Source of the DNA: Rhodobacterales bacterium
GTDB taxonomy: Bacteria; Pseudomonadota; Alphaproteobacteria; Caulobacterales; Hyphomonadaceae
Direction of reading: 5' to 3'
Assembly (NCBI GenBank): GCA_014763715.1
Contig: JACXUV010000002.1
Location: 62,001 to 126,000 of the forward strand
Length of the DNA: 64,000 nucleotides
How positions within the stretch are numbered: position 1 is the stretch's first letter; each line of letters starts with the position of its first letter. Positions 18,007-27,445 of the stretch are shown here, in pieces. Both the position numbers and the translations under genes were made by a program. The notes beneath the pieces are model-generated. The model did no database searches. It had not been told where the DNA came from and saw only the letters and a list, made by a program, of their open reading frames with translations.

Positions 18007-18345
18007 ATGACCCTCTCTGTAAAACTGATGGCCATCGGCGCCAGCGCCGCAGTCCTCGCGGCCTGCACCGCTACCGGCACAACGGAACGCAATGCCGCCT
18101 ATGGCGCGGCTGCCGGGGCTGTCGCAGGTGCCGTCATAGGCAACAATGTCGGCGATGGGAACGCAGAACGCGGCGCGATCATCGGCGGAGCCCTGGGCGG
18201 CGCAGCCGGAGCGGCCAAAGGCTGTACAGAAGCCGAAGACTGCAACATGCCCGGTGTCAAGGATCAGGAGACCGAGCGGGATTCCGACGGTGACGGTGTC
18301 GCAAACGCCTATGACCGCTACCCGTACGACCGCTCACGCTGGTAG
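18007..18345 (+). CDS. Glycine-zipper lipoprotein with a calcium-type aspartate repeat
   Basis: A 112-residue predicted lipoprotein. The signal MTLSVKLMAIGASAAVLAAC ends in a lipobox with the cysteine at residue 20. Residues 32-75 are a glycine zipper (AAAGAVAGAVIGNNVG, then IGGALGGAAGAA). The C-terminus holds DSDGDGVANAYDRYPYD, like a single thrombospondin type 3 / OmpA-linker calcium loop. Two cysteines in the KGCTEAEDCN segment may form a disulfide. Glycine-zipper lipoproteins often insert into or bridge the outer membrane. AAAGGAAAGC precedes the ATG. A terminator-like hairpin follows. Confidence 0.8.
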   Translation: MTLSVKLMAIGASAAVLAACTATGTTERNAAYGAAAGAVAGAVIGNNVGDGNAERGAIIGGALGGAAGAAKGCTEAEDCNMPGVKDQETERDSDGDGVANAYDRYPYDRSRW

Positions 18346-18369
18346 TATTGTTTTGCATTTCACTTCCCG

Positions 18370-18400
18370 GTGGCCCTGTTTTCTTAAGAAGCAGGGCCGC
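18370..18400 (+). terminator. Terminator after the glycine-zipper lipoprotein
   Basis: GTGGCCCTG (18370-18378) pairs with CAGGGCCGC (18392-18400); the interior holds a TTCTTAAGAA palindrome that can extend the stem. A T-rich stretch TTCATTTACTCTTT follows. Confidence 0.65.
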
Positions 18401-18506
18401 TTCATTTACTCTTTCCTCAAAAAAGTGAAAACCAGGGGAACGACATCTACTTTCGAGCGTTTATTCTTGACTTCAGTAGCCAAGGAGCCCCGTCAGGAAG
18501 TTGGGC

Positions 18507-18986
18507 ATGACACCACACGATATTTCTTCTGCGCATTCGATTATTCCTGACCAGCGCTCTTCAGCTTTCGAAACGGAAGTGAAAATCCGGATCCTGGCGT
18601 GGTGTTCGACCTGGAGCAGTGTGAAAGGTCAATTCCAGGCAGATCACCTGCGGGAGATCGCCACGGATGGCCCCATGAGAATGGCGGCAGACTTTGGTCA
18701 CGATATGGCTGTCAGCGTCACGTTCGATGCCTATGCCGCCTTTTGGGCCCCTGTCCTGACCCGCACCTTGTCAGAATGGCTCCTCCTGCTCGACTCGCCG
18801 ATTGAGGTGACTGTTGGCAACAGCAAGGCATCGGCCAGCTTCCACACCCGTCTGCAAGGCACGACACATGAAGGCCGGCGACGGGACCAACGTCAGCACA
18901 TGCTTCAAATCTGGGAAAACACCAGTGGCACCTGGCATCTGGCGCACGAGCAGATGACGGTCGACCCGCAAGGCGGGTTTCTCTGA
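18507..18986 (+). CDS. Hypothetical NTF2-like protein
   Basis: A 159-residue protein with no recognised name. Its layout, an N-terminal helix, then a long mixed region with FHTRLQGTTHEGRRRDQR and a final strand GTWHLAHEQMTVDP, looks like the SnoaL/DUF4440 NTF2-like fold, where such sequences bind or convert small ligands. The ATG at 18507 has AGGAAG (18495-18500) before it; the TTG two codons earlier is less likely. It stands alone between a terminator and carB. Family membership is tentative. Confidence 0.6.
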   Translation: MTPHDISSAHSIIPDQRSSAFETEVKIRILAWCSTWSSVKGQFQADHLREIATDGPMRMAADFGHDMAVSVTFDAYAAFWAPVLTRTLSEWLLLLDSPIEVTVGNSKASASFHTRLQGTTHEGRRRDQRQHMLQIWENTSGTWHLAHEQMTVDPQGGFL

Positions 18987-19112
18987 CACTCCCTGAAAGT
19001 GCGCCACAGGCTGCCTTACTGCAGCACATGCTGACTTTCTGCCAGAGTTCACCTTGCTCAACCCTCCGACTCTGCTATGAGGCAGCCGTTTGACTACGAG
19101 GAGTTGGAGCCC

Positions 19113-22100
19113 ATGCCGAAGCGCACAGATATCAGCTCCATTCTCGTTATAGGCGCCGGCCCGATCATCATCGGTCAGGCCTGCGAGTTCGACTATTCCG
19201 GCGTTCAGGCTGTGAAGGCCCTGAAAGCTGAAGGCTACCGGGTGATCCTGGTGAACTCGAACCCGGCAACGATCATGACCGATCCGGAGCTGGCCGACGC
19301 GACCTATATCGAGCCGATCACGCCGGAAGTCGTCGAGAAGATCATCGAAGCCGAGAAGCCGGATGCCCTGCTGCCGACCATGGGCGGACAGACCGCGCTG
19401 AACTGCGCGCTGGACCTGCACTATGCCGGCATCCTCAAGAAGCATGGTGTGGAACTGATCGGCGCCAAGGCTGAAGCCATCGAGATGGCCGAAGACCGCG
19501 CGCTCTTCCGCGAGGCCATGGACCGGATCGGCCTCGAAAACCCGCGCGCCGCAATCATCTCCTCCCCGCGCGATGCCAATGGCAAGTATGACCGCATCAC
19601 CGGCCTGAAGCACGCAATGGACGTGCTGGAAGAAGTCGGCCTGCCAGCGATCATCCGCCCGGCTTTCACGCTCGGCGGCACCGGCGGCGGCGTTGCCTAC
19701 AATATCGAAGAGTATGAAGAGATCTGCCGGTCCGGCCTCGCAGCCTCGCCGAATGCGCAGATCCTCGTCGATGAAAGCCTGCTCGGCTGGAAAGAATATG
19801 AGATGGAGGTCGTCCGCGACACGGCGGACAATGCCATCATCATCTGCTCCATCGAGAACATCGACCCGATGGGTGTCCATACCGGCGACTCCATCACCGT
19901 CGCCCCTGCCCTGACGCTCACCGACAAGGAATACCAGGTGATGCGGAACGCCTCGATCGCCGTGCTGCGCGAGATTGGCGTGGAGACGGGCGGCTCGAAC
20001 GTCCAGTTCGCCGTGAACCCGAAGGATGGCCGCCTCGTGGTCATCGAGATGAACCCGCGCGTGTCGCGCTCCTCGGCATTGGCCTCCAAGGCCACGGGCT
20101 TCCCGATCGCCAAGATCGCTGCAAAGCTGGCCGTCGGCTACACGCTGGATGAACTGGATAACGACATTACCGGCGTTACCCCGGCCTCGTTCGAGCCGAC
20201 GATCGATTATGTCGTCACCAAGATCCCGCGCTTCGCTTTCGAGAAATACAAGGGCACCGAGCCTGTCCTGACGACCGCCATGAAGTCTGTCGGCGAAGCC
20301 ATGGCAATCGGCCGGAACTTCAAGGAAAGCCTCCAGAAAGCGCTGAACTCCCTGGAAACAGGCCTGAGCGGCCTGGACGAGCTTCCCTTCGAGGACGAGA
20401 CCAAGCTGCGTGCAGCCCTGGCCGTACAATCACCGGATCGCCTGCGCGTGGTGGCGGAAGCGTTCCGCATGGGGATCAGCGTCGACGAGGTCTATGCGAT
20501 CACGTCAATCGACAAATGGTTCCTGCGCCAGATCGAGGAAATCGTCGCGGCCGAGAAGACCCTGCGCGAACAGGGCCTGCCGGACGACGCCTTCGCGATG
20601 ACCGACATCAAGGCGATGGGCTTCTCCGACAAGCGCCTCGCTCAGCTGACCGGCAAGACGGAACAGGCCGTGCGCGACCAGCGCCACGCGCTGGATGTGC
20701 ACCCTGTCTACAAGCGGATCGACACCTGCGCGGCCGAATTCGCGGCCAAGACGCCTTATCTCTACTCGACCTATGAGCATCCGCTGTTCGGACAGGACAA
20801 GCCGGATTGCGAGGCCCTCCCGACGGCACGCGAAAAAGTCGTCATTCTGGGCGGCGGCCCGAACCGGATCGGCCAGGGTATCGAGTTCGATTACTGTTGC
20901 TGCCATGCGGCCTTTGCCATGGAAGATCTCGGCATCGAGTCGATCATGGTGAACTGCAACCCGGAAACGGTGTCCACGGACTATGATACGTCCGACCGGC
21001 TCTATTTCGAGCCCCTGACAGACGAGCATGTACTCGAGATCATCCGCAAGGAAAGCGGCACCGGCCATTTGCGCGGCGTGATCGTGCAGTTCGGCGGGCA
21101 GACCCCGCTGAAACTGGCAACCCCGCTTCACCGGCAGAACATCCCTATCCTCGGCACCAGCCCGGTCTCGATCGACCTTGCCGAAGACCGTGAGCAATTT
21201 GCCGCCCTGCTCGACGAGCTGAACATCCAGCAGGCCCCATCACGCACGGCTCGCAGCGTGGAAGAAGCGCAGGTCAAAGCCAACGAGATCGGTTACCCGG
21301 TCATGCTGCGCCCCAGCTTCGTTCTGGGTGGCCGCGCCATGGAAATCGCGCGCGATGACGAAGACCTGCGCAAGTTCGCTGCCGAGGCGCTGAAGGTCTC
21401 CGGCGATGCCTCCCTGTTCATCGACCGCTATCTGTCGGATGCAACGGAAGTGGATGTCGATGCCCTTTGCGACGGAGAGAATGTCCATGTCGCGGGGATC
21501 ATGGAGCATATCGAAGAGGCCGGCGTGCACTCTGGCGACTCCGCCTGCGTCCTGCCCCCGTTCACGCTGTCTCCGGCACTGCAGGGCCGTCTTGCCGAAC
21601 AGACAATCGCTCTTGCCCGCGCGCTGAAAGTGCGTGGCCTGATCAACATCCAGTTCGCCGTGAAGGGTGACGAGATCTACGTCCTGGAAGCGAACCCGCG
21701 TGCCAGCCGGACCGTCCCCTTCGTGGCCAAGGCCGTCGGCGCACCAATCGCTGGCATCGCCGCCAAGGTCATGGCCGGAGAAAAGCTGACTGAATTTGAC
21801 CTGACACATGCCAACCCGCGCCGGGTGGCGGTGAAGGAAGCCGTATTCCCATTTGCCCGTTTCCCGGGCGTCGATCCCCAGCTTGGCCCGGAAATGCGCT
21901 CAACCGGGGAAGTCATGGGCTGGGACGATGATTTCGGCACAGCCTTCCTGAAAAGCCAGATGGGCTGCGGCGTCGTCCTGCCGTCCGAAGGAACCGTGTT
22001 CATCTCCGTGAAAGATTCGGACAAGAAAGGCGCCGTCGAAGCCGCTCGCGAGTTGGTTGACTTGGGCTTCACCCTTGTGGCGACCTCCGGCACAGCAGCC

Positions 22101-22376
22101 TATCTGGAAAGCCAGGGGCTGCCCGTACGCTCGATCAACAAAGTCAATGAGGGCCAGCCCCATATCGTGGATGCCATGATCAATGGGGATATCCAGCTGG
22201 TCTTCAATACGACGGAAGGCGCAACATCTCTTGCAGATAGCGCTTCTATCCGCCGGACTGCAGTGGCACGGAAAATCCCTTACTACACCACGCTGGCAGC
22301 CTCGATTGCATCCGTACGCGCAATCACCAGCATGAAGTCACGGGAAATCTCTGTCCGCGCCTTGCAATCGGCGTGA
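19113..22376 (+). CDS. carB: Carbamoyl-phosphate synthase large subunit
   Basis: A 1087-residue synthetase with the expected two homologous ATP-grasp halves. The first starts [20 protein letters not shown] and the second [22 protein letters not shown]. The C-terminal MGS-like allosteric domain (from about residue 940, [27 protein letters not shown]) normally binds UMP or ornithine. It makes carbamoyl phosphate for pyrimidines and arginine with CarA. GAGGAG (19098-19103) precedes the ATG at 19113 by 9 bases. greA follows, as is common in alphaproteobacteria. Confidence 0.98.
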   Translation: MPKRTDISSILVIGAGPIIIGQACEFDYSGVQAVKALKAEGYRVILVNSNPATIMTDPELADATYIEPITPEVVEKIIEAEKPDALLPTMGGQTALNCALDLHYAGILKKHGVELIGAKAEAIEMAEDRALFREAMDRIGLENPRAAIISSPRDANGKYDRITGLKHAMDVLEEVGLPAIIRPAFTLGGTGGGVAYNIEEYEEICRSGLAASPNAQILVDESLLGWKEYEMEVVRDTADNAIIICSIENIDPMGVHTGDSITVAPALTLTDKEYQVMRNASIAVLREIGVETGGSNVQFAVNPKDGRLVVIEMNPRVSRSSALASKATGFPIAKIAAKLAVGYTLDELDNDITGVTPASFEPTIDYVVTKIPRFAFEKYKGTEPVLTTAMKSVGEAMAIGRNFKESLQKALNSLETGLSGLDELPFEDETKLRAALAVQSPDRLRVVAEAFRMGISVDEVYAITSIDKWFLRQIEEIVAAEKTLREQGLPDDAFAMTDIKAMGFSDKRLAQLTGKTEQAVRDQRHALDVHPVYKRIDTCAAEFAAKTPYLYSTYEHPLFGQDKPDCEALPTAREKVVILGGGPNRIGQGIEFDYCCCHAAFAMEDLGIESIMVNCNPETVSTDYDTSDRLYFEPLTDEHVLEIIRKESGTGHLRGVIVQFGGQTPLKLATPLHRQNIPILGTSPVSIDLAEDREQFAALLDELNIQQAPSRTARSVEEAQVKANEIGYPVMLRPSFVLGGRAMEIARDDEDLRKFAAEALKVSGDASLFIDRYLSDATEVDVDALCDGENVHVAGIMEHIEEAGVHSGDSACVLPPFTLSPALQGRLAEQTIALARALKVRGLINIQFAVKGDEIYVLEANPRASRTVPFVAKAVGAPIAGIAAKVMAGEKLTEFDLTHANPRRVAVKEAVFPFARFPGVDPQLGPEMRSTGEVMGWDDDFGTAFLKSQMGCGVVLPSEGTVFISVKDSDKKGAVEAARELVDLGFTLVATSGTAAYLESQGLPVRSINKVNEGQPHIVDAMINGDIQLVFNTTEGATSLADSASIRRTAVARKIPYYTTLAASIASVRAITSMKSREISVRALQSA

Positions 22377-22387
22377 CAGCCCCCCAC

Positions 22388-22416
22388 TTGACGACGTTCA
22401 TATTTGCGACAACGAT
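22388..22416 (+). promoter_or_regulatory. Candidate greA promoter
   Basis: TTGACG (22388-22393) and AACGAT (22411-22416) with a 17-base spacer lie in the carB-greA gap, 27 bases upstream of the greA ATG. This would allow greA expression independent of carB. Confidence 0.45.
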
Positions 22417-22443
22417 TTTCGCCCAATTACAGAGGTGACACCA

Positions 22444-22917
22444 ATGGAACGCATTCCCATGACCGCCGAAGGCCATGCTGCGCTTCAAGCTGAGCTCAAA
22501 AACCTCAAATCGGTGGAACGCCCGAATATTATCGCGGCGATTGCCGAGGCGCGCTCACACGGCGACCTGTCGGAAAATGCCGAGTATCATGCCGCCAAAG
22601 AGAAGCAGAGCTTCATTGAGGGCCGTATCAGCGAGCTGGATGACAAGCTTGCCCGCGCTGACGTGATCGACGTCTCCAAACTGGGGGGCGGGAAAATCCG
22701 TTTCGGCGCGACGGTCTCTCTGATCGATGTCGATTCCGAGGAAGAGGTCACCTACAAGATCGTTGGCGACGACGAAGCGAACGTGAAGGAAGGCAAGATC
22801 TCGATCTCCTCCCCTATCGCACGCGCCCTGATTGGCAAGGAAGAAGGTGACGAAGCCGAGGTGGCTGCGCCAGCGGGCGCGCGCGCCTACGAAGTCACAA
22901 AAGTCGAGTACCGGTAA
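22444..22917 (+). CDS. greA: Transcription elongation factor GreA
   Basis: A 157-residue transcript-cleavage factor that rescues backtracked RNA polymerase. The N-terminal coiled coil contains [18 protein letters not shown] and the tip motif [20 protein letters not shown] with its acidic residues. The C-terminal FKBP-like domain has [18 protein letters not shown] and [19 protein letters not shown]. The ATG at 22444 follows AGAGGTGACACC; a codon three residues earlier is in frame but less well placed. The next gene starts immediately after its stop. Confidence 0.97.
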   Translation: MERIPMTAEGHAALQAELKNLKSVERPNIIAAIAEARSHGDLSENAEYHAAKEKQSFIEGRISELDDKLARADVIDVSKLGGGKIRFGATVSLIDVDSEEEVTYKIVGDDEANVKEGKISISSPIARALIGKEEGDEAEVAAPAGARAYEVTKVEYR

Positions 22918-23994
22918 ATGTCGGGGCCGGGACCGCTCGGACCCTCAGTCTGGGCGGTTTCAGATGGCCGCGCAGGCAACGCCGCACAAGTGCGCGCGGT
23001 CGTTCAGGCATTGGGCGAAACACGCCGCTGGATGAAGATCGGCCATATCGCTGGCGAAGCACATCGGTCTGACCCGATTGTGCTGACCCCGCGCCTGCCG
23101 TGGACGCTGCTGCCGGCAGACAACTGGCCCTCTCCGTTGTCTGCCCTGCCTGCTGCTCAGCGCGCGCTCCTGCAAGAGCCCTGGCCGACCGTCTGGATCG
23201 CAGCGGGTCGCCGTTCGGCTGCCTATACCCGCGCTGTGCGGGAATGGTCTGGTGGCCGCACATTCACAGTCCAGATCCTGGACCCGCGTATTCCTGCTGA
23301 CAATTTCGACCTTCTGGTCACACCCCTGCATGATGGCGTCACCGGCCCGAATGTGATCCGCACGGTCGGCTCGCCCTCCTATTTTTCACCATACATGATT
23401 GAAGAGGCCGCGCAGGCCTTTGCAGATCTTGCCGATGAGCGCGGCAAGAGCGCGATCGTCATTCTGGGCGGTGACAGCAAGGCGCATACGTTCACCGATG
23501 CTGCAGCGGAACGCCTGGAGGGCCAGTTGCGAGCGCTTGCGGGTCAGGGATGGCGCCTGAGGATCACGGCATCACGTCGCACGCCCGATCCTGTCCGTGC
23601 ACGGTTCCGCCGCATGGCCGATGAAATCGGTGCCAAGTTCTGGTCCGGTACGGAAGATGGCCAGAACCCCTATATTGCCTGGCTGACCTTCTCTGATGTT
23701 GCCATTGTAACAGAAGACAGCGCCAACATGCTGTCCGATGCCGCATGGCACGGCTTACCGGTTCACATCGCCAAACTGGAAGGCCGGTCCGACAAATTCG
23801 ACAAGCTGCATGAAAGCCTGATCGAGCATGGTGCGGCGCGGTGGTTTGGCGGCACGCTGGAAACCTGGGCCTACGCCCCCTTGCGTGAAGCGGACCGGGT
23901 GGCGGACGCCATCGTGGAGAAGCTTCTGGAGCGATACCCGCAACCCGATATGGGGCAATCCGACATGGTCGTCGCTCCGGACTGGCTGAGCTAA
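22918..23994 (+). CDS. ELM1/GtrOC1-family protein (mitochondrial fission ELM1 family)
   Basis: A 358-residue protein of the ELM1 family (formerly DUF1022), found in alphaproteobacteria and plants; the plant member acts in mitochondrial division. Family features seen are VWAVSDGRAGNAAQ at the N-terminus, LDPRIPADNFDLLVTPLHD in the middle, ILGGDSKAH and the final ISWLTFSD-like segment AWLTFSDVAIVTEDSANM, which resembles the nucleotide-sugar pocket of GT-B glycosyltransferases. The bacterial role is unclear. It starts on the base after the greA stop, so it is translated with greA. Confidence 0.85.
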   Translation: MSGPGPLGPSVWAVSDGRAGNAAQVRAVVQALGETRRWMKIGHIAGEAHRSDPIVLTPRLPWTLLPADNWPSPLSALPAAQRALLQEPWPTVWIAAGRRSAAYTRAVREWSGGRTFTVQILDPRIPADNFDLLVTPLHDGVTGPNVIRTVGSPSYFSPYMIEEAAQAFADLADERGKSAIVILGGDSKAHTFTDAAAERLEGQLRALAGQGWRLRITASRRTPDPVRARFRRMADEIGAKFWSGTEDGQNPYIAWLTFSDVAIVTEDSANMLSDAAWHGLPVHIAKLEGRSDKFDKLHESLIEHGAARWFGGTLETWAYAPLREADRVADAIVEKLLERYPQPDMGQSDMVVAPDWLS

Positions 23995-24064
23995 CGCCAG
24001 GAAAATGAAGCGGCTTGCGTTTTAAGATAGTGTCTGGCCATATGTTCTCCTGATGGGGACCAGA

Positions 24065-24796
24065 ATGGCACGTGATATCGAGCCACTGAGGAAATACTTC
24101 CGGGACTGCCGCGATGCCGTTTCCTGGGAAGATTTACGTGTTGCTGCCAGAGCCTATTACGACACAACGCATGTCGTAATGGCCAGCTACATGCACTACC
24201 CACCCGTGGGTGCACATGACTTTGACGGACAAATCCGCGTTGGCGAATACGGCTATCCGGAAGCGTGGCGGGAAACCTATTTGACCGAAAGCCTGCACCT
24301 TTGCGATCCATTGGCACGCCGGGCCGTTAACTTCACACGCCCCTACTTCTGGAGCGAAACAGTCAACCTGCCCAATCTGACCCCAGAAGAGCGGAATTAT
24401 ATTGAGCGGGTCGCTGCGCAGAAAATGGGGGAAGGCCTGGGCATCCCCCTCTTCGGACCGGCCGGACGCAACGGATATGCCGCACTGGGCTTCGGAACGA
24501 ATGAGCGCCCACCGGGGGATGAAGTCCTGGAATTGCAGGCAGCCGCCCAGATGGGGCATCTTGGCTATTGCCGCCTGCTATTACGCGATTTACCGGCTGG
24601 CATCAGCCTGTCCGCAAGGGAGCGTGAAATCCTGCGCTGGGTTGCCCGTGGACGGACGAACACGCAAATCGCCGAAGTGCTGCACCTCTCGCGCAACACG
24701 GTGGAAACCTATATCCGCCGCTGTTTCGAGAAACTCGAAGTGAACGACCGGGTCTCCGCCGCCTTGCGCGGGATTGCCCTCGGCATGGTAGACTGA
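24065..24796 (+). CDS. LuxR-family regulator with autoinducer-binding domain (LuxR solo)
   Basis: A 243-residue quorum-sensing type regulator. Residues 10-165 look like an autoinducer-binding domain with W and Y in EAWRETY, D-P in LCDPLARR, W in PYFWSE and G in GYAALGFG. Residues 175-240 are the LuxR helix-turn-helix (LSAREREILRWVARGRTN, NTVETYIRRCFEKL). No luxI synthase is in the window. The ATG at 24065 is preferred because GGGGAC (24055-24060) precedes it; the ATG at 24053 has no SD. It converges on mnmA. The ligand could be an acyl-homoserine lactone from elsewhere or another signal. Confidence 0.85.
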   Translation: MARDIEPLRKYFRDCRDAVSWEDLRVAARAYYDTTHVVMASYMHYPPVGAHDFDGQIRVGEYGYPEAWRETYLTESLHLCDPLARRAVNFTRPYFWSETVNLPNLTPEERNYIERVAAQKMGEGLGIPLFGPAGRNGYAALGFGTNERPPGDEVLELQAAAQMGHLGYCRLLLRDLPAGISLSAREREILRWVARGRTNTQIAEVLHLSRNTVETYIRRCFEKLEVNDRVSAALRGIALGMVD

Positions 24797-24802
24797 CGCT
24801 TT

Positions 24803-25987
24803 TCAGGCTGCCGAAACGCGTTCATCCGCCGGTATGGCCTTCAGGATGAAGCCACCGCCAAGAATGCGCGTCCCGCCATCCGGATCGTACAGCACAGCCG
24901 CCTGGCCACGCGCAACGCCTTCTTCCGGTTCATCAAACCAGATCACGGGCGTAGCACCTTGCCAGCCGATCCGGCCCAAAACAGGTGGGCGAGTTGACCG
25001 CACACGGACAAGTACCGGAGCCCCGGCATCCGCCGCAGCCTCAAGACTGCCCGGACCGATCCAGTTAAGCTCTTCCAGAAGCAGACCGGATGTCATCAAA
25101 GCCTGACGCGGACCGACGATGACCCGCCGGTTCGGCGCATCGATCTTGACCACGAATAGAGGATCGCCGGTCGCAACGCCAAGGCCCCGACGCTGGCCGA
25201 TCGTGTAATGGATCACGCCATCATGCTGGCCGAGCACACGTCCGTCGAGATGCACGATATCGCCACCGCGCCCGGCGCCCGGGCGCAGCTTCTCCACGAC
25301 CTTGGCGTAAGAGCCTTCTGGCACGAAACAGATGTCCTGGCTATCCGGCTTTGAAGCGACCGGCAGATTGAACCGGTCCGCCAGTTCCCGGACTTCCGTC
25401 TTCGGAAGATCCCCCAATGGGAAGCGCAGGAAATCCAGCTGCTCGCGTGTCGTGGCGAACAGGAAATAGGACTGGTCACGCGAGGCATCGGCAGCGCGGT
25501 GCAGCTCCGGCCCATCTGCCCCTTGAACACGGCGAATATAGTGTCCGGTTGCCAGGCAATCGGCCCCGAGATCTTTCGCGGTTTTCAGGAGATCCGAAAA
25601 CTTGACCGTCTGGTTGCAGCGAATGCACGGAATGGGCGTAGAACCGGCGAGATAGGTGTCGGCAAAGTCCTCCATCACCTGCTCGCGGAATTTCGACTCG
25701 TAATCCAGCACGTAGTGCGGAATGCCGATCATATCGGCCACGTTCCGCGCATCATGGATATCCTGCCCGGCACAGCAGGCGCCCTTCTTCTCGATGGCGG
25801 CACCATGATCATATAGCTGCAGGGTGATGCCGATGACATCATAGCCTTCGGCTTTCAGCATGGCGGCGACAACGGATGAGTCGACCCCGCCTGACATGGC
25901 AGCGACGACGCGCGTATCAGCTGGCGCCTTTGCGAATCCAAGGGAATTGACGCCGCCTGTCCAGGCAGCCGTATTCGTATCAGTCAT
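24803..25987 (-). CDS. mnmA: tRNA-specific 2-thiouridylase MnmA
   Basis: A 394-residue enzyme that thiolates U34 of Lys, Glu and Gln tRNAs. The PP-loop [15 protein letters not shown] is near residue 30. The two catalytic cysteines are in [11 protein letters not shown] and [10 protein letters not shown]. The C-terminal part has [17 protein letters not shown] and the usual beta-barrel. GGGAG precedes the ATG on the minus strand. The N-terminal 20 residues before the PP-loop are a little longer than usual. Confidence 0.96.
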   Translation of the reverse strand: MTDTNTAAWTGGVNSLGFAKAPADTRVVAAMSGGVDSSVVAAMLKAEGYDVIGITLQLYDHGAAIEKKGACCAGQDIHDARNVADMIGIPHYVLDYESKFREQVMEDFADTYLAGSTPIPCIRCNQTVKFSDLLKTAKDLGADCLATGHYIRRVQGADGPELHRAADASRDQSYFLFATTREQLDFLRFPLGDLPKTEVRELADRFNLPVASKPDSQDICFVPEGSYAKVVEKLRPGAGRGGDIVHLDGRVLGQHDGVIHYTIGQRRGLGVATGDPLFVVKIDAPNRRVIVGPRQALMTSGLLLEELNWIGPGSLEAAADAGAPVLVRVRSTRPPVLGRIGWQGATPVIWFDEPEEGVARGQAAVLYDPDGGTRILGGGFILKAIPADERVSAA

Positions 25988-26056
25988 CTCTCACTCCCAC
26001 CGGGTTCAAGGCCCGGAGCAGCCAAGGTTGAGGCGCGCATATAGCGACGTGTGGCC

Positions 26057-26086
26057 AAAAGGGAAAGAGGCTGGCCTGCTCAGGCC
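26057..26086 (-). terminator. Terminator overlapping the cheR stop codon
   Basis: GGCCTG (26073-26078) and CAGGCC (26081-26086) make a compact stem that includes the cheR stop region (26080-26082). On the minus strand it is followed by the pyrimidine-rich tail AGCCTCTTTCCCTTTT. Confidence 0.5.
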
Positions 26087-26925
26087 GCCGTGGTTGCGGA
26101 TTTCGGTGCGCCGCTGGAAGCGATCCAGGTGCCGCGGAAGTCGCGGGAGGGTTCCAGCTGGTTTGTGAGCCCGATCAGGCTTTCCCCCTGCCCCAGGATC
26201 ACCAGGCCGCCAGGCATCAGCTGCGCAGCCAAGGATTCTGCAACACGGCTGCGCGCCGTCCGGTCCATGCCAGACAGGACATTCCGGCACAGGATAACGT
26301 CGAACTTGCCGAGCCCGCCGGCGCTTTCGAGCAAATTGTGCTGCCGGAAGCTGACCTTGCTGCGCAGGGCCTCGGAGATCTCCCACTGGCCGCTGTCCGT
26401 ACGGGTGAAGTGTTTCATCAGGCGGTGGATGGAAAGGCCCTTCTGGACCTCATAATGGCCATACCGGCCAGAGCGGGCGCGCTCGATGGCCGCCTTGCAG
26501 AGATCGGTAGAGAGAATTTCGATCTTCGCCCCGCGCAGGGCTGCCGGAAGCTCATCTTCCAGAAGCATGGCAAGGGAGTATGCTTCTTGCCCGGTCGAGC
26601 CGCCTGCGATCCAGATTTTCACACGGCCCGTGTTCCCGGCCTTCAGGCGCATCGGCAGGATGTCGTTCACGAGACGCTGCAACACGTCGCGTTCACGGAA
26701 GAACCATGTGTCCTTGGACACGAGCGCGGCGGCGCATTCTGCGGCGAACACCGGATTGGCACGCGACTTCAGGCAATGAACCAGATCATCGAGCGAACCG
26801 AACCCTTCACGGCGCGCAATCGGCGCCAGACGGGCTTCGATCAGGTAGGATTTGGACCGCGGAATTGCCTGACCTGAGCCCTTCAGGGCCAGATCTGCCA
26901 ATTCGTTGAAAACCCCGTCCTGCAT
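26080..26925 (-). CDS. CheR-type protein-glutamate methyltransferase
   Basis: A 281-residue chemoreceptor methyltransferase homologue. The all-alpha N-terminal domain is followed by the SAM-binding domain with WIAGGSTGQEAYSLAMLLED and the later DVILCRNVLSGMD and VILGQGESL. Two normally strong motifs deviate: VSKDTWFFRE replaces the usual TNET-FFR form, and GGSTGQEAYS replaces GCSTGEEPYS. With a receiver and ChpT upstream on the same strand, it may serve a signalling cluster rather than a full chemotaxis operon; no mcp or cheA is in the window. Confidence 0.88.
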   Translation of the reverse strand: MQDGVFNELADLALKGSGQAIPRSKSYLIEARLAPIARREGFGSLDDLVHCLKSRANPVFAAECAAALVSKDTWFFRERDVLQRLVNDILPMRLKAGNTGRVKIWIAGGSTGQEAYSLAMLLEDELPAALRGAKIEILSTDLCKAAIERARSGRYGHYEVQKGLSIHRLMKHFTRTDSGQWEISEALRSKVSFRQHNLLESAGGLGKFDVILCRNVLSGMDRTARSRVAESLAAQLMPGGLVILGQGESLIGLTNQLEPSRDFRGTWIASSGAPKSATTAA

Positions 26926-26994
26926 AATTGGCTCCGGTCCCGGACTAATGCGCCTGCAAAAGTTACCGGTACAGCAAGGAATATTAAGAAATGC

Positions 26995-27360
26995 TTAGAT
27001 CAGCCCGACTTCGGCGAACTTGCTTTCCAGTATCTCAGCGTCAAACGGCTTCATAATAAACTCGTCAGCGCCGGAGCGAAGCGCCTCGCCGACATGTTCC
27101 GCATCATTCTCGATAGAGCAGAACATGACAACCGGCTTTTTACCGCCCTCTTCCCGGCGCAGGGCGCGCAGGAAATCGAGCCCGTTCATGACCGGCATGT
27201 TCCAGTCCAGAAGCACAGCATCCGGCATCTGCTTGCGGCACCAGGCCAGCGCCTCAGCGCCATCACCAGCTTCGGCCACCTCAAAGCGCAGATCCTTGAT
27301 GATGCGGGCGGCAACCTTACGCACAACGCGCGAGTCGTCGACAATCAGGCACGTTTTCAT
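26995..27360 (-). CDS. Single-domain response regulator (CheY-like)
   Basis: A 121-residue receiver without output domain. The acidic pocket is in CLIVDDSRVV, the phospho-acceptor aspartate in AVLLDWNMPVMNGLDFL, the switch serine in VMFCSIEND and the lysine in EFIMKPFDAEIL. It probably exchanges phosphoryl groups with ChpT or a kinase elsewhere. The ATG at 27360 gives the standard start MKTCLIVDDS and has GGGGAAG before it; the ATG at 27375 with GGAGG upstream is an alternative adding five residues. Confidence 0.9.
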   Translation of the reverse strand: MKTCLIVDDSRVVRKVAARIIKDLRFEVAEAGDGAEALAWCRKQMPDAVLLDWNMPVMNGLDFLRALRREEGGKKPVVMFCSIENDAEHVGEALRSGADEFIMKPFDAEILESKFAEVGLI

Positions 27361-27445
27361 GAACAACTTCCCCATTGGAAGGATACCTCCGGACGCTCGC
27401 CGAAGTCTGTTAACAAAATCTTTCAATGACTAAAGGTCCGCGAGG

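Noticed and set aside
26000-26024. tRNA-like 3' end: CCGGG TTCAAGG CCCGG followed by AGCAGCCA upstream of mnmA
   Set aside because: It looks like a T-arm and acceptor, but the loop lacks the required pyrimidine, no matching 5' acceptor strand or anticodon arm exists upstream, and the space is occupied by the mnmA start. Treated as a chance stem in the leader.
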